DNA of 53,336 bases, from positions 1 through 53,336 of the forward strand of contig CAZBAK010000008.1 in assembly GCA_964489715.1 (NCBI GenBank), in the 5' to 3' direction. A program made the position numbers and the translations under genes. This stretch comes from Tissierella_A sp964489715. Its GTDB lineage: Bacteria > Bacillota > Clostridia > Tissierellales > Tissierellaceae. Of the stretch, positions 26,401 through 34,789 are shown in pieces (the stretch's first letter is position 1; each line of letters begins with the position of its first letter). Under the pieces are notes generated by a model that was not told the origin of the DNA, did not search any database, and was given only the letters and a program-made list of their open reading frames with translations.

Positions 26401-26568
26401 AAAATAGACTAGATAGAGACTTATTAAAGGGAAAGTCTTCTAATAAAGTTGCTTTCAAGATTATACTGAATTATTATCTATTATGTAGTATGATATATTT
26501 ATGAAATTATAAATAAAAATAAATACATATTCTCACTATTAGAGAATATAAAAAAGGAATGAAAAAAC

Positions 26569-28167
26569 ATGAGCACAAAAAGTCCTATTAACAGGGAAAA
26601 AAGCAAGGCTAATCAGCTTTTACTTCTTAAGAAAAGTAGAAGTGGTGTAACCAGAATAATATTTGGAAGAACTGGAGTTATAGTTTCTCTTTTAATAGCT
26701 CAGATAATAGCCCTGTTCACTATATTTAGATTTTTAGAGAGCTTGGTTCCCTTTGCAGTAACTACTCTATTGGCCTTTTCATTATTTATGGTCATATATG
26801 TAATAAATGCAGATCACAATACAAGTGTGAAACTATCATGGATAGTTTTGATTATGGTATTGCCTGGTTTTGGAGGCTTACTCTATATTTTTATACAAAC
26901 AGATATAGGCCACCGTACTATTAAAAGACGATTTAGGGTAATAGTAAAGGAAACTCAAAAACAATTTACAAAGCAAGAAGACACTATGGAAAAACTAGAG
27001 AGGGAAAATAAGGGGCTTTATAATCTAGGAATCTATACTGAAAAGGCAGGAGGATTCCCCATATATGAAAATACTTCTACAAAGTATTTCTCTCAAGGTG
27101 AGACAGCCTTTAAAGAGCTATTAGTCCAGCTAAAGAAGGCAGAAAAGTTTATATTTATGGAGCATTTTATAGTGGATGAAGGATATATGCTAGGACAGAT
27201 TTTAAAGATCCTAGCCGATAAGGTTCAAGAAGGCGTAGAAGTTAGATTTATGTATGATGGAACCTGTGAATTTGCCCTCTTGCCCCGTAATTATTCTAAA
27301 AAATTAAGGGAGATAGGCATACAGAGCAAGGTGTTTGCACCAATTCGTCCCCTCTTATCCACCCATTACAACTATAGGGATCACAGAAAGATAATAGTAA
27401 TTGACGGTAAAGTTGCCTTTACTGGAGGAATGAATCTAGCAGATGAATATATAAACAAGATAGAAGTTTATGGTCATTGGAAGGATACAGCTATTATGCT
27501 ACAAGGAAAATCTGTAGAGAGTTTTACCTTGATGTTTTTACAGATGTGGAATACAAATGAAGACTATAGAATTTACCTAAATGATCTCTATGAATCCCCT
27601 GTCTTGGAGACAGAGGAAAAGGGATATGTATTACCCTTTGGTGATTCACCCTTGGATAATGATAAGGTAGGTCAGATGATCTATATGGATATATTGAATC
27701 GGGCAGAAGACTATGTCTATATTATGACCCCCTATTTAATACTAGATGGCGAAATGTTAACCTCATTACAGTTTGCAGCTAGAAGGGGTATAGATGTGAG
27801 GATAATAATGCCCCATATACCTGATAAAAAGTTTGTCTTTGCCCAGTCAAGAAGTCACTACAGGGAACTAATGAAGTGGGGAGTAAAGATCTACGAATAT
27901 ATACCAGGCTTTATGCATGCTAAGGTGTTTTTAAGTGATGATAAAAAGGCAGTTGTAGGTACAATCAATCTTGACTATAGAAGTCTCTACCATCATTTTG
28001 AATGTGGTAATTATATGGAGGAAGTAGCAGCTATAGCTGAGATAAAAGAAGACTTTGAAAAAACTCTAGAAGAGTGCCAGAGAGTTACCCTGGACCATAT
28101 TAAAGAATATAATGTTTTTATGACCATATCGGGAAAGATACTCAAGTTAATTGCTCCTCTTATGTAA
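26569..28167 (+). CDS. cls: Cardiolipin synthase (phospholipase D superfamily)
   Basis: A 532-residue membrane enzyme. Three hydrophobic segments near residues 35-55, 62-85 and 95-112 form the N-terminal membrane part. Two HKD motifs follow: HRKIIVIDGKVAFTGGMNLA (His272, Lys274) and HAKVFLSDDKKAVVGTINLD (His450, Lys452). It joins two phosphatidylglycerols into cardiolipin and glycerol at the inner membrane. Length and layout are normal for bacterial ClsA/ClsB-type enzymes. The start follows an AAAAGGAATG purine run. The gene stands alone and ends in a terminator. Confidence 0.92.
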   Translation: MSTKSPINREKSKANQLLLLKKSRSGVTRIIFGRTGVIVSLLIAQIIALFTIFRFLESLVPFAVTTLLAFSLFMVIYVINADHNTSVKLSWIVLIMVLPGFGGLLYIFIQTDIGHRTIKRRFRVIVKETQKQFTKQEDTMEKLERENKGLYNLGIYTEKAGGFPIYENTSTKYFSQGETAFKELLVQLKKAEKFIFMEHFIVDEGYMLGQILKILADKVQEGVEVRFMYDGTCEFALLPRNYSKKLREIGIQSKVFAPIRPLLSTHYNYRDHRKIIVIDGKVAFTGGMNLADEYINKIEVYGHWKDTAIMLQGKSVESFTLMFLQMWNTNEDYRIYLNDLYESPVLETEEKGYVLPFGDSPLDNDKVGQMIYMDILNRAEDYVYIMTPYLILDGEMLTSLQFAARRGIDVRIIMPHIPDKKFVFAQSRSHYRELMKWGVKIYEYIPGFMHAKVFLSDDKKAVVGTINLDYRSLYHHFECGNYMEEVAAIAEIKEDFEKTLEECQRVTLDHIKEYNVFMTISGKILKLIAPLM

Positions 28168-28186
28168 AAACACTTACTAACAATAT

Positions 28187-28220
28187 AAAAATTAGTAGGC
28201 TCTAGAGCCTACTAATTTTT
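28187..28220 (+). terminator. Terminator after cls, perfect 34-bp palindrome
   Basis: 28187-28203 is the exact reverse complement of 28204-28220, ending in TTTTT. Confidence 0.85.
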
Positions 28221-28260
28221 TATCCCCTAACCCACCCTCACCTTACAATATAAACTAGTA

Positions 28261-28385
28261 TGTGGTAGTAACAATATTTTGTAATTTGTACAGGTGTAAC
28301 AATTATGGGCCTAAGTTGTTATAGTGGAGTTGAACCACAGACCTTGCCCCCAAGTCACCATAAGTTAAAGCTATACTCACTTTTA
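28261..28385. ncRNA. Possible structured RNA, family unknown
   Basis: This non-coding stretch has fewer A and T residues than its surroundings and several short helices. Outer: AAGT (28313-28316) with ACTT (28379-28382) and TATAG (28320-28324) with CTATA (28371-28375). Inner hairpins: GTGG with CCAC around the loop AGTTGAA (28324-28338), and GACCTTG with CAAGTC around CCCC (28340-28356, one bulge). Read on the minus strand, the first hairpin looks like a tRNA T-arm (GTGGTTCAACTCCAC). It is not a complete tRNA. Strand and identity are open. Confidence 0.3.
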
Positions 28386-28406
28386 TATTTTAAGGCTAGC
28401 ATCTTT

Positions 28407-28862
28407 CTATATTAAATCTACATTCCAATTTAAGGCTTGTATTCTTGTATCTAGTTCCCTATATTCTTTTGATAATTCATCTGCTTCCTTTTGAAATTCC
28501 CTTACATCTATAGTACTTACATTCTTTATCTCAGTTCTAGAATACCTATCCTGCTTTTCACTGGCTCTTTCAGCCGCACTGGATAAAAGAGATCTCTTGG
28601 ACAAGATAGCATCTCTTTCTACTAGAGCTTCTGATAACATCATATTTCCATGAAAGACAGTATTGTTATTGGTTCTATTAATGGCTTTGATAATACTAGT
28701 AAGCTCTTTTTGTAGAGCCATAAACTCCTTTAATAGGCTATTTGGATCTTCACTTGGAGATTCACCTTCTTGAGTCAATACATTGTTATATAATCTAACT
28801 CTAACTTGTTCTAATCTTTTTTGCAGATCAGCTCTTAAGATCAATGCTTCTGCCAACTTCAT
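28407..28862 (-). CDS. DIP1984 family protein (septicolysin-like)
   Basis: A 151-residue, mostly helical cytoplasmic protein. The blocks MKLAEALILRADLQKRLEQ, LLKEFMALQKELTSIIKAIN, NRTNNNTVFHGN and LSEALVERDAILSKRS are those of the DIP1984 family, sometimes named septicolysin after one member; coiled-coil structure is likely. Its cellular role is not known and the name should not be taken as proof of a toxin. It has no signal peptide. The ATG has GGAGAG upstream. It is followed on the minus strand by the structured region at 28261-28385, which could be its 3' leader or a separate RNA. Confidence 0.82.
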   Translation of the reverse strand: MKLAEALILRADLQKRLEQVRVRLYNNVLTQEGESPSEDPNSLLKEFMALQKELTSIIKAINRTNNNTVFHGNMMLSEALVERDAILSKRSLLSSAAERASEKQDRYSRTEIKNVSTIDVREFQKEADELSKEYRELDTRIQALNWNVDLI

Positions 28863-28903
28863 AATATCACTCTCCTAAATAATAAATTTAAGTTGCCACT
28901 AGG

Positions 28904-29569
28904 CTAATCTTTTTCCAATATTACTTCAGTAACTCGATCTGGTATGCCAATAGCTTCAACAACAATATCACCAGTGTAGTCCTTGTTTTCTAACAGTCCC
29001 TTTTTCATAGCATGAAAGCTTATAGTCTTATTGGCCTTTATAGATATTCCCAATACTTTACCAGTGTCTCCATCTAAGCCTGATGGAATATCAACAGATA
29101 AGATACTTTTAGAATTTTTATTTATAAGATCTATTACCCTATAGAAGATACCCTCTATTTCTCTCTTTAGACCAATTCCAAATATAGAATCTATAGTCAG
29201 AGAGCTTCTTTTTAAAGAGTTTTCTAAACTCTTTAAATCATCATCAGCTACTATATGTGTAAAATTAACTCCTATATTTTTAAGGATATTGAGATTTATA
29301 TTGAAGTCTCTTGTAGCCCTATCTAGATTTCCAACTATGAATAAATTTACCACTTTATTTTTTAATATTAGATGGCGAGCTATGGCCAAGCCATCACCAC
29401 CATTATTTCCCTTAGCACAGACAATGGTAAATTCATGCTTGTTTTTTAAATCAATATTTTCTATGACCTTAAGTGCAGCATTTTCCATGAGCAAGATACT
29501 GGGAATCCCTATATTATTAATTGCATAGGCATCCATAGCTTTCATTTGTTTGCAACTTATTGTTAACAT
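28904..29569 (-). CDS. NAD(P)H-hydrate epimerase, stand-alone domain
   Basis: A 221-residue YjeF_N domain protein. Seen: ISCKQMKAMDAYAI, then MENAALKVIENI and the nucleotide-binding CAKGNNGGDGLAIARHL near 50, SIFGIGLKREIEG near 130 and SVDIPSGLDGDTG near 157. It interconverts the R and S forms of hydrated NAD(P)H so the dehydratase can repair them. Many Firmicutes fuse this to the NnrD dehydratase; here only the epimerase domain is present and it ends normally at a stop, so the dehydratase must be elsewhere or, if adjacent, hidden by the assembly gap. Its start abuts the gap by a few bases. Confidence 0.88.
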   Translation of the reverse strand: MLTISCKQMKAMDAYAINNIGIPSILLMENAALKVIENIDLKNKHEFTIVCAKGNNGGDGLAIARHLILKNKVVNLFIVGNLDRATRDFNINLNILKNIGVNFTHIVADDDLKSLENSLKRSSLTIDSIFGIGLKREIEGIFYRVIDLINKNSKSILSVDIPSGLDGDTGKVLGISIKANKTISFHAMKKGLLENKDYTGDIVVEAIGIPDRVTEVILEKD

Positions 29570-29575
29570 AGATAC

Positions 29576-29675
29576 NNNNNNNNNNNNNNNNNNNNNNNNN
29601 NNNNNNNNNNNNNNNNNNNNNNNNNNNNNNNNNNNNNNNNNNNNNNNNNNNNNNNNNNNNNNNNNNNNNNNNNNN
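29576..29675. other. Assembly gap of 100 N
   Basis: One hundred undetermined bases lie between the epimerase start and the end of the pirin gene. The true distance is unknown, and the promoter of the epimerase gene cannot be judged. Nothing can be said about genes inside it. Confidence 0.95.
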
Positions 29676-29683
29676 AAAAAAAG

Positions 29684-30562
29684 TTAAAATTTATCAGTGC
29701 CAAACTTTCCCTCTCTAAAATCTGAAGCTGCTTGTCTTAATTCTTCCTTAGTATTCATGATAAAGGGACCTCCAGCAATAGCTGGTTCACCTAGTGGCTG
29801 GCCACTTAGAACTATTAGTTTTGAATCAGAAACTACCCCATCAATTGAGATCTTTCCATCCTTATTTTCAAATAAAATAAAATCATTTTCCTTAGATCTT
29901 GTATTATTTATATTTAAATCACCTTTAATTACCAATAGACCTGTATTATAGTCTCCTGGCTCACTAAAGTCTAGACTTCCCCCAGCCTTTAGATCAATTA
30001 TATATATATTCATAGGTGAAAAAGTTAGGGCAGGACCCTTTACATCTCCAAACTCACCAGCAACTACTGTAATATGGGCCTTATTTTCTTCTAGGCTAAT
30101 CTTCCCCATATCCTTATTTTTTATTTCCTGGTATCTAGGATCTGTAAATTTATCCTTCCTAGGTAGGCTGATCCAAAGTTGAATCATATGAAAGATACCA
30201 CCTTTTCTTCCAAAAGTTTTTTCGTGGTATTCCTTATGCATTATACCTGATCCAGCAGTCATCCATTGGACATCTCCAGGATATATTATTCCATGATTAC
30301 CAGCATTGTCATGGTGTTCAACAGAACCTTGAAAAGCAAATGTTACGGTTTCAATACCTCTATGTGGATGAGGTCCTATACCTCTTGCTGATTTAGCAGC
30401 TGGAAATTCCTTGGGAGGATTGTAGTCCATAAGAGCAAAGGGAGAAAATCTTTCAAGTAAATTTTTCCCTTCTGGAAAGTAGTTTCTTACACGGAAGGCA
30501 CTACCAACCCAATGCTCCTTTTCTATAGAATACTTCTCTTCTATAGGTCTTAAGTTAGCCAT
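29684..30562 (-). CDS. Pirin family protein
   Basis: A 292-residue bicupin. The N-terminal cupin has the pirin motif HPHRGIETVTFAFQGSVEH near 62-80 with metal-binding histidines, and YPGDVQWMTAGSGIMHKEYH near 96-115 contributes the fourth ligand region. The C-terminal cupin is degenerate (GLLVIKGDLNINN, SGQPLGEPAIAGGPFIMN). Pirins bind iron and some are quercetinases or redox sensors; the function in this organism is not determined. The start is the ATG at 30562 after GAGGTGATT. It lies on the minus strand facing away from the hydrolase gene. Confidence 0.9.
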   Translation of the reverse strand: MANLRPIEEKYSIEKEHWVGSAFRVRNYFPEGKNLLERFSPFALMDYNPPKEFPAAKSARGIGPHPHRGIETVTFAFQGSVEHHDNAGNHGIIYPGDVQWMTAGSGIMHKEYHEKTFGRKGGIFHMIQLWISLPRKDKFTDPRYQEIKNKDMGKISLEENKAHITVVAGEFGDVKGPALTFSPMNIYIIDLKAGGSLDFSEPGDYNTGLLVIKGDLNINNTRSKENDFILFENKDGKISIDGVVSDSKLIVLSGQPLGEPAIAGGPFIMNTKEELRQAASDFREGKFGTDKF

Positions 30563-30691
30563 TTAATCACCTCATTTAATTTTGAATCAATATAAATTTA
30601 CCCTTAAATTATTAATATAAACAAACTAGCTAATGATTGAGAGTCATATTGGGTATAATAAGAAAGAGAGATCTATAAAGGAGATGTTTTT

Positions 30692-31441
30692 ATGCTTAAA
30701 AGAGTAGCTATTAAAAACAAGTATAATGAAGATTTATCCTTAATCATAGAAAGTCCAGAAGCTAAGATCAAAGATTTTATAATTATTAGCCATTGCTTTA
30801 CTTGTTCAAAAATATATAAGCTTTACCATAATATTTCAAAGATTCTCCTAGAAAAGAATTATGGGGTTGTAAGATATGACGTCATGGGCCTGGGAGATAG
30901 TGGAGGAGACTTTAGCCAAACTAGTTTTAACAGCAATGTTGAAGACCTAATAAGTGTCCACAATTATATAGGGGAAAACTATAAAGAAGCTAGATATTTA
31001 TTTGGACATTCTTTAGGAGGACTGGTATCTATAAAAGCCGCCAATATCTTAGATTCTATAAAAGCTGTTGCAACTGTTGGCAGCCCCTATAATTTTGAAA
31101 AAATAATTGATCTTTTCTCCAGCTATGAAGAGGAGTTAATAGAAGAAGATAAGCTATCTATCAATTTAGCAGGAAGGAATATCAATATAGGCTTAGATTA
31201 CTTGAAAGATCTTAGGGGAGAGAGCTCAGAAGAAATTATAAAAGATTTTAAGAAGGAAATAATAATATTTCATTCTAATTCTGATAGAGTTGTAGACTAT
31301 GGAGATGGATTAAAATTATTTGATCTAGTCCATTCCAACAAGAGTTTTATTACTTTGAAAAATGTAGATCATCTGGTAAACAATGAAAAAGATGGAAAAT
31401 ATATAGCTTATATTTTATATAAGTGGCTGGAAAACTTGTAA
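30692..31441 (+). CDS. Alpha/beta hydrolase, OsmC-fusion type but without the OsmC domain
   Basis: A 249-residue serine hydrolase-like protein. FIIISHCFTCSKIYKLYH near 30, RYDVMGLGDSGGDFSQTSFN near 62, the nucleophile elbow FGHSLGGL near 108, and DRVVDYGDGLKLF with KNVDHL near 230 supply Ser, Asp and His. The wording SHCFTCSK and NVEDLI is that of the bifunctional hydrolase/OsmC proteins, in which a C-terminal OsmC domain follows; here the gene ends after the hydrolase. The substrate is unknown. A GGAGATG purine run precedes the ATG. Confidence 0.8.
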   Translation: MLKRVAIKNKYNEDLSLIIESPEAKIKDFIIISHCFTCSKIYKLYHNISKILLEKNYGVVRYDVMGLGDSGGDFSQTSFNSNVEDLISVHNYIGENYKEARYLFGHSLGGLVSIKAANILDSIKAVATVGSPYNFEKIIDLFSSYEEELIEEDKLSINLAGRNINIGLDYLKDLRGESSEEIIKDFKKEIIIFHSNSDRVVDYGDGLKLFDLVHSNKSFITLKNVDHLVNNEKDGKYIAYILYKWLENL

Positions 31442-31496
31442 GTTAGAGGGAAACTTATAATTAGAATAATGATATAATAGGAAAGGGAGTGATTAT

Positions 31497-32135
31497 TTGT
31501 CAGAAAATATAAAATGTTTGCTTTGTGATTCAAAGATAAGATTCTTTGCCACAAGTAGAAATAGAAAATATTATAAGTGTGAAAATTGTCTTTCATTGAT
31601 GCTAGACCCATCTGATTTTGTAAGTAGTCAAGAAGAGAAGGCAAGGTATGAGACCCACAATAATGATGTGGAAGATATTGGATATCAAAAATTTGTCTCT
31701 CCCATTGTGGAGAGCGTTAGGGAAGATTATAGCAAGGATCACCTAGGGCTAGACTATGGAGCAGGTACTGGCCCTGTAATAACATCTCTACTGGAAAAGG
31801 AGGACTATGGTATAAAATTATATGATCCATTTTTTCATCCCTATCCTGAAAATCTTTTAAAAAAATATGATTATATTATTTGCTCAGAAGTAATAGAGCA
31901 TTTTCATAGACCCTACCAAGAATTCAAGAATCTAAAGGAAATGCTAAATCCAAGGGGATCCATATTTTGCTTGACCAGCCTATACCATGAAGGCATTGAT
32001 TTTGAAAATTGGAATTATAAAAATGATGAAACTCATGTTTTTTTCTATCATAAAAAAGCCCTAGAATGGATAAAAAATCAGTTTGATTTTTCCCAAGTAG
32101 AAGTAGAAGGCAAATTAATAAAATTTAGAAAATAG
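31497..32135 (+). CDS. SAM-dependent methyltransferase with N-terminal zinc ribbon
   Basis: A 212-residue class I methyltransferase. The N-terminus has two cysteine pairs, KCLLCDSK and YKCENCLSLM, forming a zinc ribbon; residues 70-200 hold the SAM site GLDYGAGTGPV near 85, LYDPFF, and the DYIICSEVIEHFHRP segment near 125. This is the Methyltransf_23 layout. The target is unknown. The start is a TTG at 31497 with AAAGGGAG 7 nt before it; no ATG fits. It precedes the small gene at 32150 and likely forms an operon with it. Confidence 0.82.
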   Translation: MSENIKCLLCDSKIRFFATSRNRKYYKCENCLSLMLDPSDFVSSQEEKARYETHNNDVEDIGYQKFVSPIVESVREDYSKDHLGLDYGAGTGPVITSLLEKEDYGIKLYDPFFHPYPENLLKKYDYIICSEVIEHFHRPYQEFKNLKEMLNPRGSIFCLTSLYHEGIDFENWNYKNDETHVFFYHKKALEWIKNQFDFSQVEVEGKLIKFRK

Positions 32136-32149
32136 AAAGGATGATAGAT

Positions 32150-32449
32150 ATGTTTAATCCTCATGACTATGCCTATCAGATACAAGTAACTACAAAGTCT
32201 ATATTTAAAGCGGGAAGTTTTGGTCTAGGACTTATTGCAGATTCAGACTTTATAGAAAAGAATCCATTTATTCCCATATCCCTAGTCTTGGGTAATTTTT
32301 ATAATGCTCTAGACCAGACTAGTAAGGTGAAAATTGATGACTTTATTGAAAGATACTATTGGCTCATGGATAAATCAATAGAAGAATTGGGAGAAAGTAA
32401 AATAAAAGAAATAGTAGAAGAATTTAATGAAATAACTAAAACTGTTTAA
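32150..32449 (+). CDS. Unrecognised small protein
   Basis: A 99-residue soluble protein that I do not recognise. It has a hydrophobic middle (IFKAGSFGLGLIADSDFI, then FIPISLVLGNFYNALD) and a helical, acidic C-terminus (IEELGESKIKEIVEEFNE). No motif or membrane helix stands out. The start is placed at the ATG 32150, 9 nt after AGAAAGG; the ATG at 32141 abuts that site. It follows the methyltransferase gene by 14 nt and is probably expressed with it. Confidence 0.6.
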   Translation: MFNPHDYAYQIQVTTKSIFKAGSFGLGLIADSDFIEKNPFIPISLVLGNFYNALDQTSKVKIDDFIERYYWLMDKSIEELGESKIKEIVEEFNEITKTV

Positions 32450-32477
32450 AGTATATTAAAGATATAAGAAATATAGA

Positions 32478-32505
32478 AAAACCACACTTTTGCAAGTGTG
32501 GTTTT
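32478..32505. terminator. Bidirectional terminator
   Basis: A 12-bp stem, 32478-32489 with 32494-32505, between convergent genes. Confidence 0.85.
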
Positions 32506-32533
32506 ATTATAAAATTCTATAAGGTTTTTATCT

Positions 32534-33133
32534 TTAAGCCTTGATAAGTGAAGCAATCTCTACTGTTCTCTTAGCTTGATGTTTTACTGCTGCTTCTACA
32601 TCTTCTACCATACCGTCTCTTCCTGCTGTTACTGAAGTCCCGTAAGGGTTTCCTCCTGCTGCATAAATACTATCATCAGTATATCCTGGTGGTACTATTA
32701 TTGCACCCCAGTGCATCATAGTAGTGTAAATAGCTTGAATAGTCTGTTCTTGACCACCATGAGGATTTTGTGCTGAACTCATAGCTGATACTACCTTGTT
32801 TACTAATTCTCCTTGAGACCATATGCCACCTTGGCCGTCTATAAAGTTTTTGATCTGAGCTGTAACATTTCCAAAACGAGTTGGTGATGAAAATATTATT
32901 GCATCTGCCCATACTAGATCATCTGAACTAGCTACTTTAATATCTTTTTCTCTTTCCTTTTGAGCCGTCCATGCAGGATTAGCCTTTACTGACTCTTCAT
33001 CTGCAAGTTCCTGAGCCTTAACCATTCTTACCTCAGCACCAGCTTCTTCTGCTGCTTCCTTAGCCCAAGTAGCAAGTTGGAAATTTGTACCTGTCATACT
33101 ATAATATACTATAGTAAGTTTTGTGTTTTTCAT
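32534..33133 (-). CDS. wrbA: NAD(P)H:quinone oxidoreductase, WrbA type
   Basis: A 199-residue flavodoxin-fold protein of the WrbA family. The FMN phosphate loop is YYSMTGTNFQLA near residue 10; SSPTRFGNVTAQIKNFID near 82, GQGGIWSQGELVNKV near 100 and YAAGGNPYGTSVTAG near 158 are WrbA hallmarks. It reduces quinones with two electrons and so limits semiquinone stress; it is a cytoplasmic tetramer in known cases. Length is normal. The ATG has GGAGGAATT just upstream. It sits beside genes for iron export, which suits a redox-stress setting. Confidence 0.92.
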   Translation of the reverse strand: MKNTKLTIVYYSMTGTNFQLATWAKEAAEEAGAEVRMVKAQELADEESVKANPAWTAQKEREKDIKVASSDDLVWADAIIFSSPTRFGNVTAQIKNFIDGQGGIWSQGELVNKVVSAMSSAQNPHGGQEQTIQAIYTTMMHWGAIIVPPGYTDDSIYAAGGNPYGTSVTAGRDGMVEDVEAAVKHQAKRTVEIASLIKA

Positions 33134-33247
33134 TAATAATTCCTCCCTATATAGTAAGTTTTAAATAATAACTTTATAAATCTTTTTTAAAGCCTTAAAT
33201 TATATATACCCTAAAAAAATATTTCAATCTAATATTTTTATATAGAG

Positions 33248-33267
33248 TATAATATATGGGGTATAAT
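33248..33267 (+). promoter_or_regulatory. Two -10 elements before the fetAB-like operon
   Basis: TATAAT occurs at 33248-33253 and again at 33262-33267. Clear -35 elements are not seen, so the active start is uncertain or regulated. Confidence 0.35.
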
Positions 33268-33344
33268 AAAATAGAATCTTTATTACCAATAAGCAAGTAG
33301 GTAGAGGCTAGTGATATATAAATATTAGATAAAGAGGAGGCTAT

Positions 33345-33983
33345 ATGTTTTATATAAAGGATTTAAAATATAAATCAATTCTAGATATAAGTGAATTAAA
33401 GATAGAAGAAAATTCAGTTACTGCAATTGTTGGCAGAAGTGGTAGTGGAAAAACAACTTTTTTAAAGATGTTAAATAAAATGATAAGTCCAGACAGTGGT
33501 CAAATTCTATATAAGGATCAAAATATTAAAGATATAGATGCTGTGGAACTAAGAAGAAAAGTTGTAATGCTAGGACAAACACCTGCAATTTTTCCTGGTA
33601 GTATACGAGAAAATTTATTAATAGGCAGAAAGTTTTCTAATAAAGAGGATCTATCTGATGAAAGTCTATTAAAAATCTTAAATCAACTAGGTTTGGATAA
33701 ATCTTTAGAAGAAGATGGGCAAGACTTATCAGGTGGAGAAAAACAAAGAATTGCCCTTGCCAGGGTAATACTAAGTGATCCAGAAGTATTTCTCTTAGAT
33801 GAGCCATCATCAGCCTTAGACAGTGAGACAGAAAATCTAATTATTGAATCTCTTGTTGAGCACAGTAGGGAAAACAATAAAACTTTAATTATGGTTACTC
33901 ATTCTCTAGATATTGGTAAAAGTTTTTCTGATCTAGTTATAGAGATAAAAAATAAAGATGCCAATGAAAAGGAGGATTTATAA
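33345..33983 (+). CDS. fetA: Iron export ABC transporter ATP-binding protein, FetA type
   Basis: A 212-residue ATPase. Walker A is GRSGSGKTTF near residue 31, signature DLSGGEKQR near 129, Walker B VFLLDEPSSALD near 149, His-loop MVTHSLDI near 184. The Q-loop region (VVMLGQTPAIFPGSIRENL) is typical of FetA/YbbL. With the permease encoded next it forms the FetAB exporter, which protects cells from iron and oxidative stress in Escherichia coli. The gene overlaps the permease start by 1 nt (TAATG), and the start has AAAGAGGAGG. Substrate by analogy, not shown here. Confidence 0.87.
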   Translation: MFYIKDLKYKSILDISELKIEENSVTAIVGRSGSGKTTFLKMLNKMISPDSGQILYKDQNIKDIDAVELRRKVVMLGQTPAIFPGSIRENLLIGRKFSNKEDLSDESLLKILNQLGLDKSLEEDGQDLSGGEKQRIALARVILSDPEVFLLDEPSSALDSETENLIIESLVEHSRENNKTLIMVTHSLDIGKSFSDLVIEIKNKDANEKEDL

Positions 33984-34762
33984 TGGATCCTAATATTGAT
34001 TTAACGCTTATCCAATTAGCTTCTGCCTATATATTTGTAGTTATTCTCTTAGTTATAGTTAGATACAGGGGTATAAATCGGGAAGGTGATATAATACTGG
34101 CATCACTAAGGATGACTTTGCAGCTAGTATTAATTGGGTATGTGTTAATTTATATATTTGATAATCCTAGTCCCTTCTTTACAATAATATTTGTCTTGCT
34201 GATGGAAGTATTTGCCATATTTAATATATTTAGTCGAGTTAAAGAAGATATATCTTCAAATCTAAAAAAAGTAATAGCTTTTTCTATGATGATCGGAACT
34301 CTATCATCAATGATATATTTCTTGTTTATAGTTATCAGAGTAGCACCTTGGTACAATCCTAGATATTTTATACCCATAACAGGCATGTTAATAGGAAATT
34401 CAATGACAGGTATTTCACTTGGAGTATCCAGATTGATCAGTGGGATTGAATCCAATAAAAATCAAATTGAATCTGCTTTAATGCTGGGAGCCCAGCCTAA
34501 GATTGCTGTCAAAAGAATTGTTGATAATGCTTTTGACTCAGCAGTACTTCCCACAATCAATTCCATGCTTGGTATGGGTATAGTCTTCTTACCAGGAATG
34601 ATGACAGGACAAATTCTTGCTGGACTATCACCCTTAAGTGCAATTAAATATCAAATAGCTATAATGCTGGGAATATTAGGCAGTGTATCTTTAACAGTTA
34701 TTATTTTTATTAATTTAGCCTATAAGACTTTCTTCAACAAGGACAGTCAATTAAAGATATAA
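33983..34762 (+). CDS. fetB: Iron export ABC permease, FetB type (UPF0014)
   Basis: A 259-residue integral membrane protein with about seven hydrophobic segments. Blocks PITGMLIGNSMTGISLGVSR near 133, IESALMLGAQPKIAVKR near 162 and TINSMLGMGIVFLPGMMTGQ near 190 are those of UPF0014/FetB, the permease half of the FetAB iron exporter. It overlaps the ATPase gene by 1 nt, so the two are translationally coupled. It ends 27 nt before the methyltransferase start, and all three may share a transcript. Confidence 0.87.
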   Translation: MDPNIDLTLIQLASAYIFVVILLVIVRYRGINREGDIILASLRMTLQLVLIGYVLIYIFDNPSPFFTIIFVLLMEVFAIFNIFSRVKEDISSNLKKVIAFSMMIGTLSSMIYFLFIVIRVAPWYNPRYFIPITGMLIGNSMTGISLGVSRLISGIESNKNQIESALMLGAQPKIAVKRIVDNAFDSAVLPTINSMLGMGIVFLPGMMTGQILAGLSPLSAIKYQIAIMLGILGSVSLTVIIFINLAYKTFFNKDSQLKI

Positions 34763-34789
34763 AAGTATAGAGTATAGGAGGTGGAGCTT

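Noticed and set aside
28324..28356. A tRNA gene on the minus strand
   Set aside because: A T-arm-like hairpin is present, but there is no 7-bp acceptor stem, D-arm or anticodon arm of the right size.
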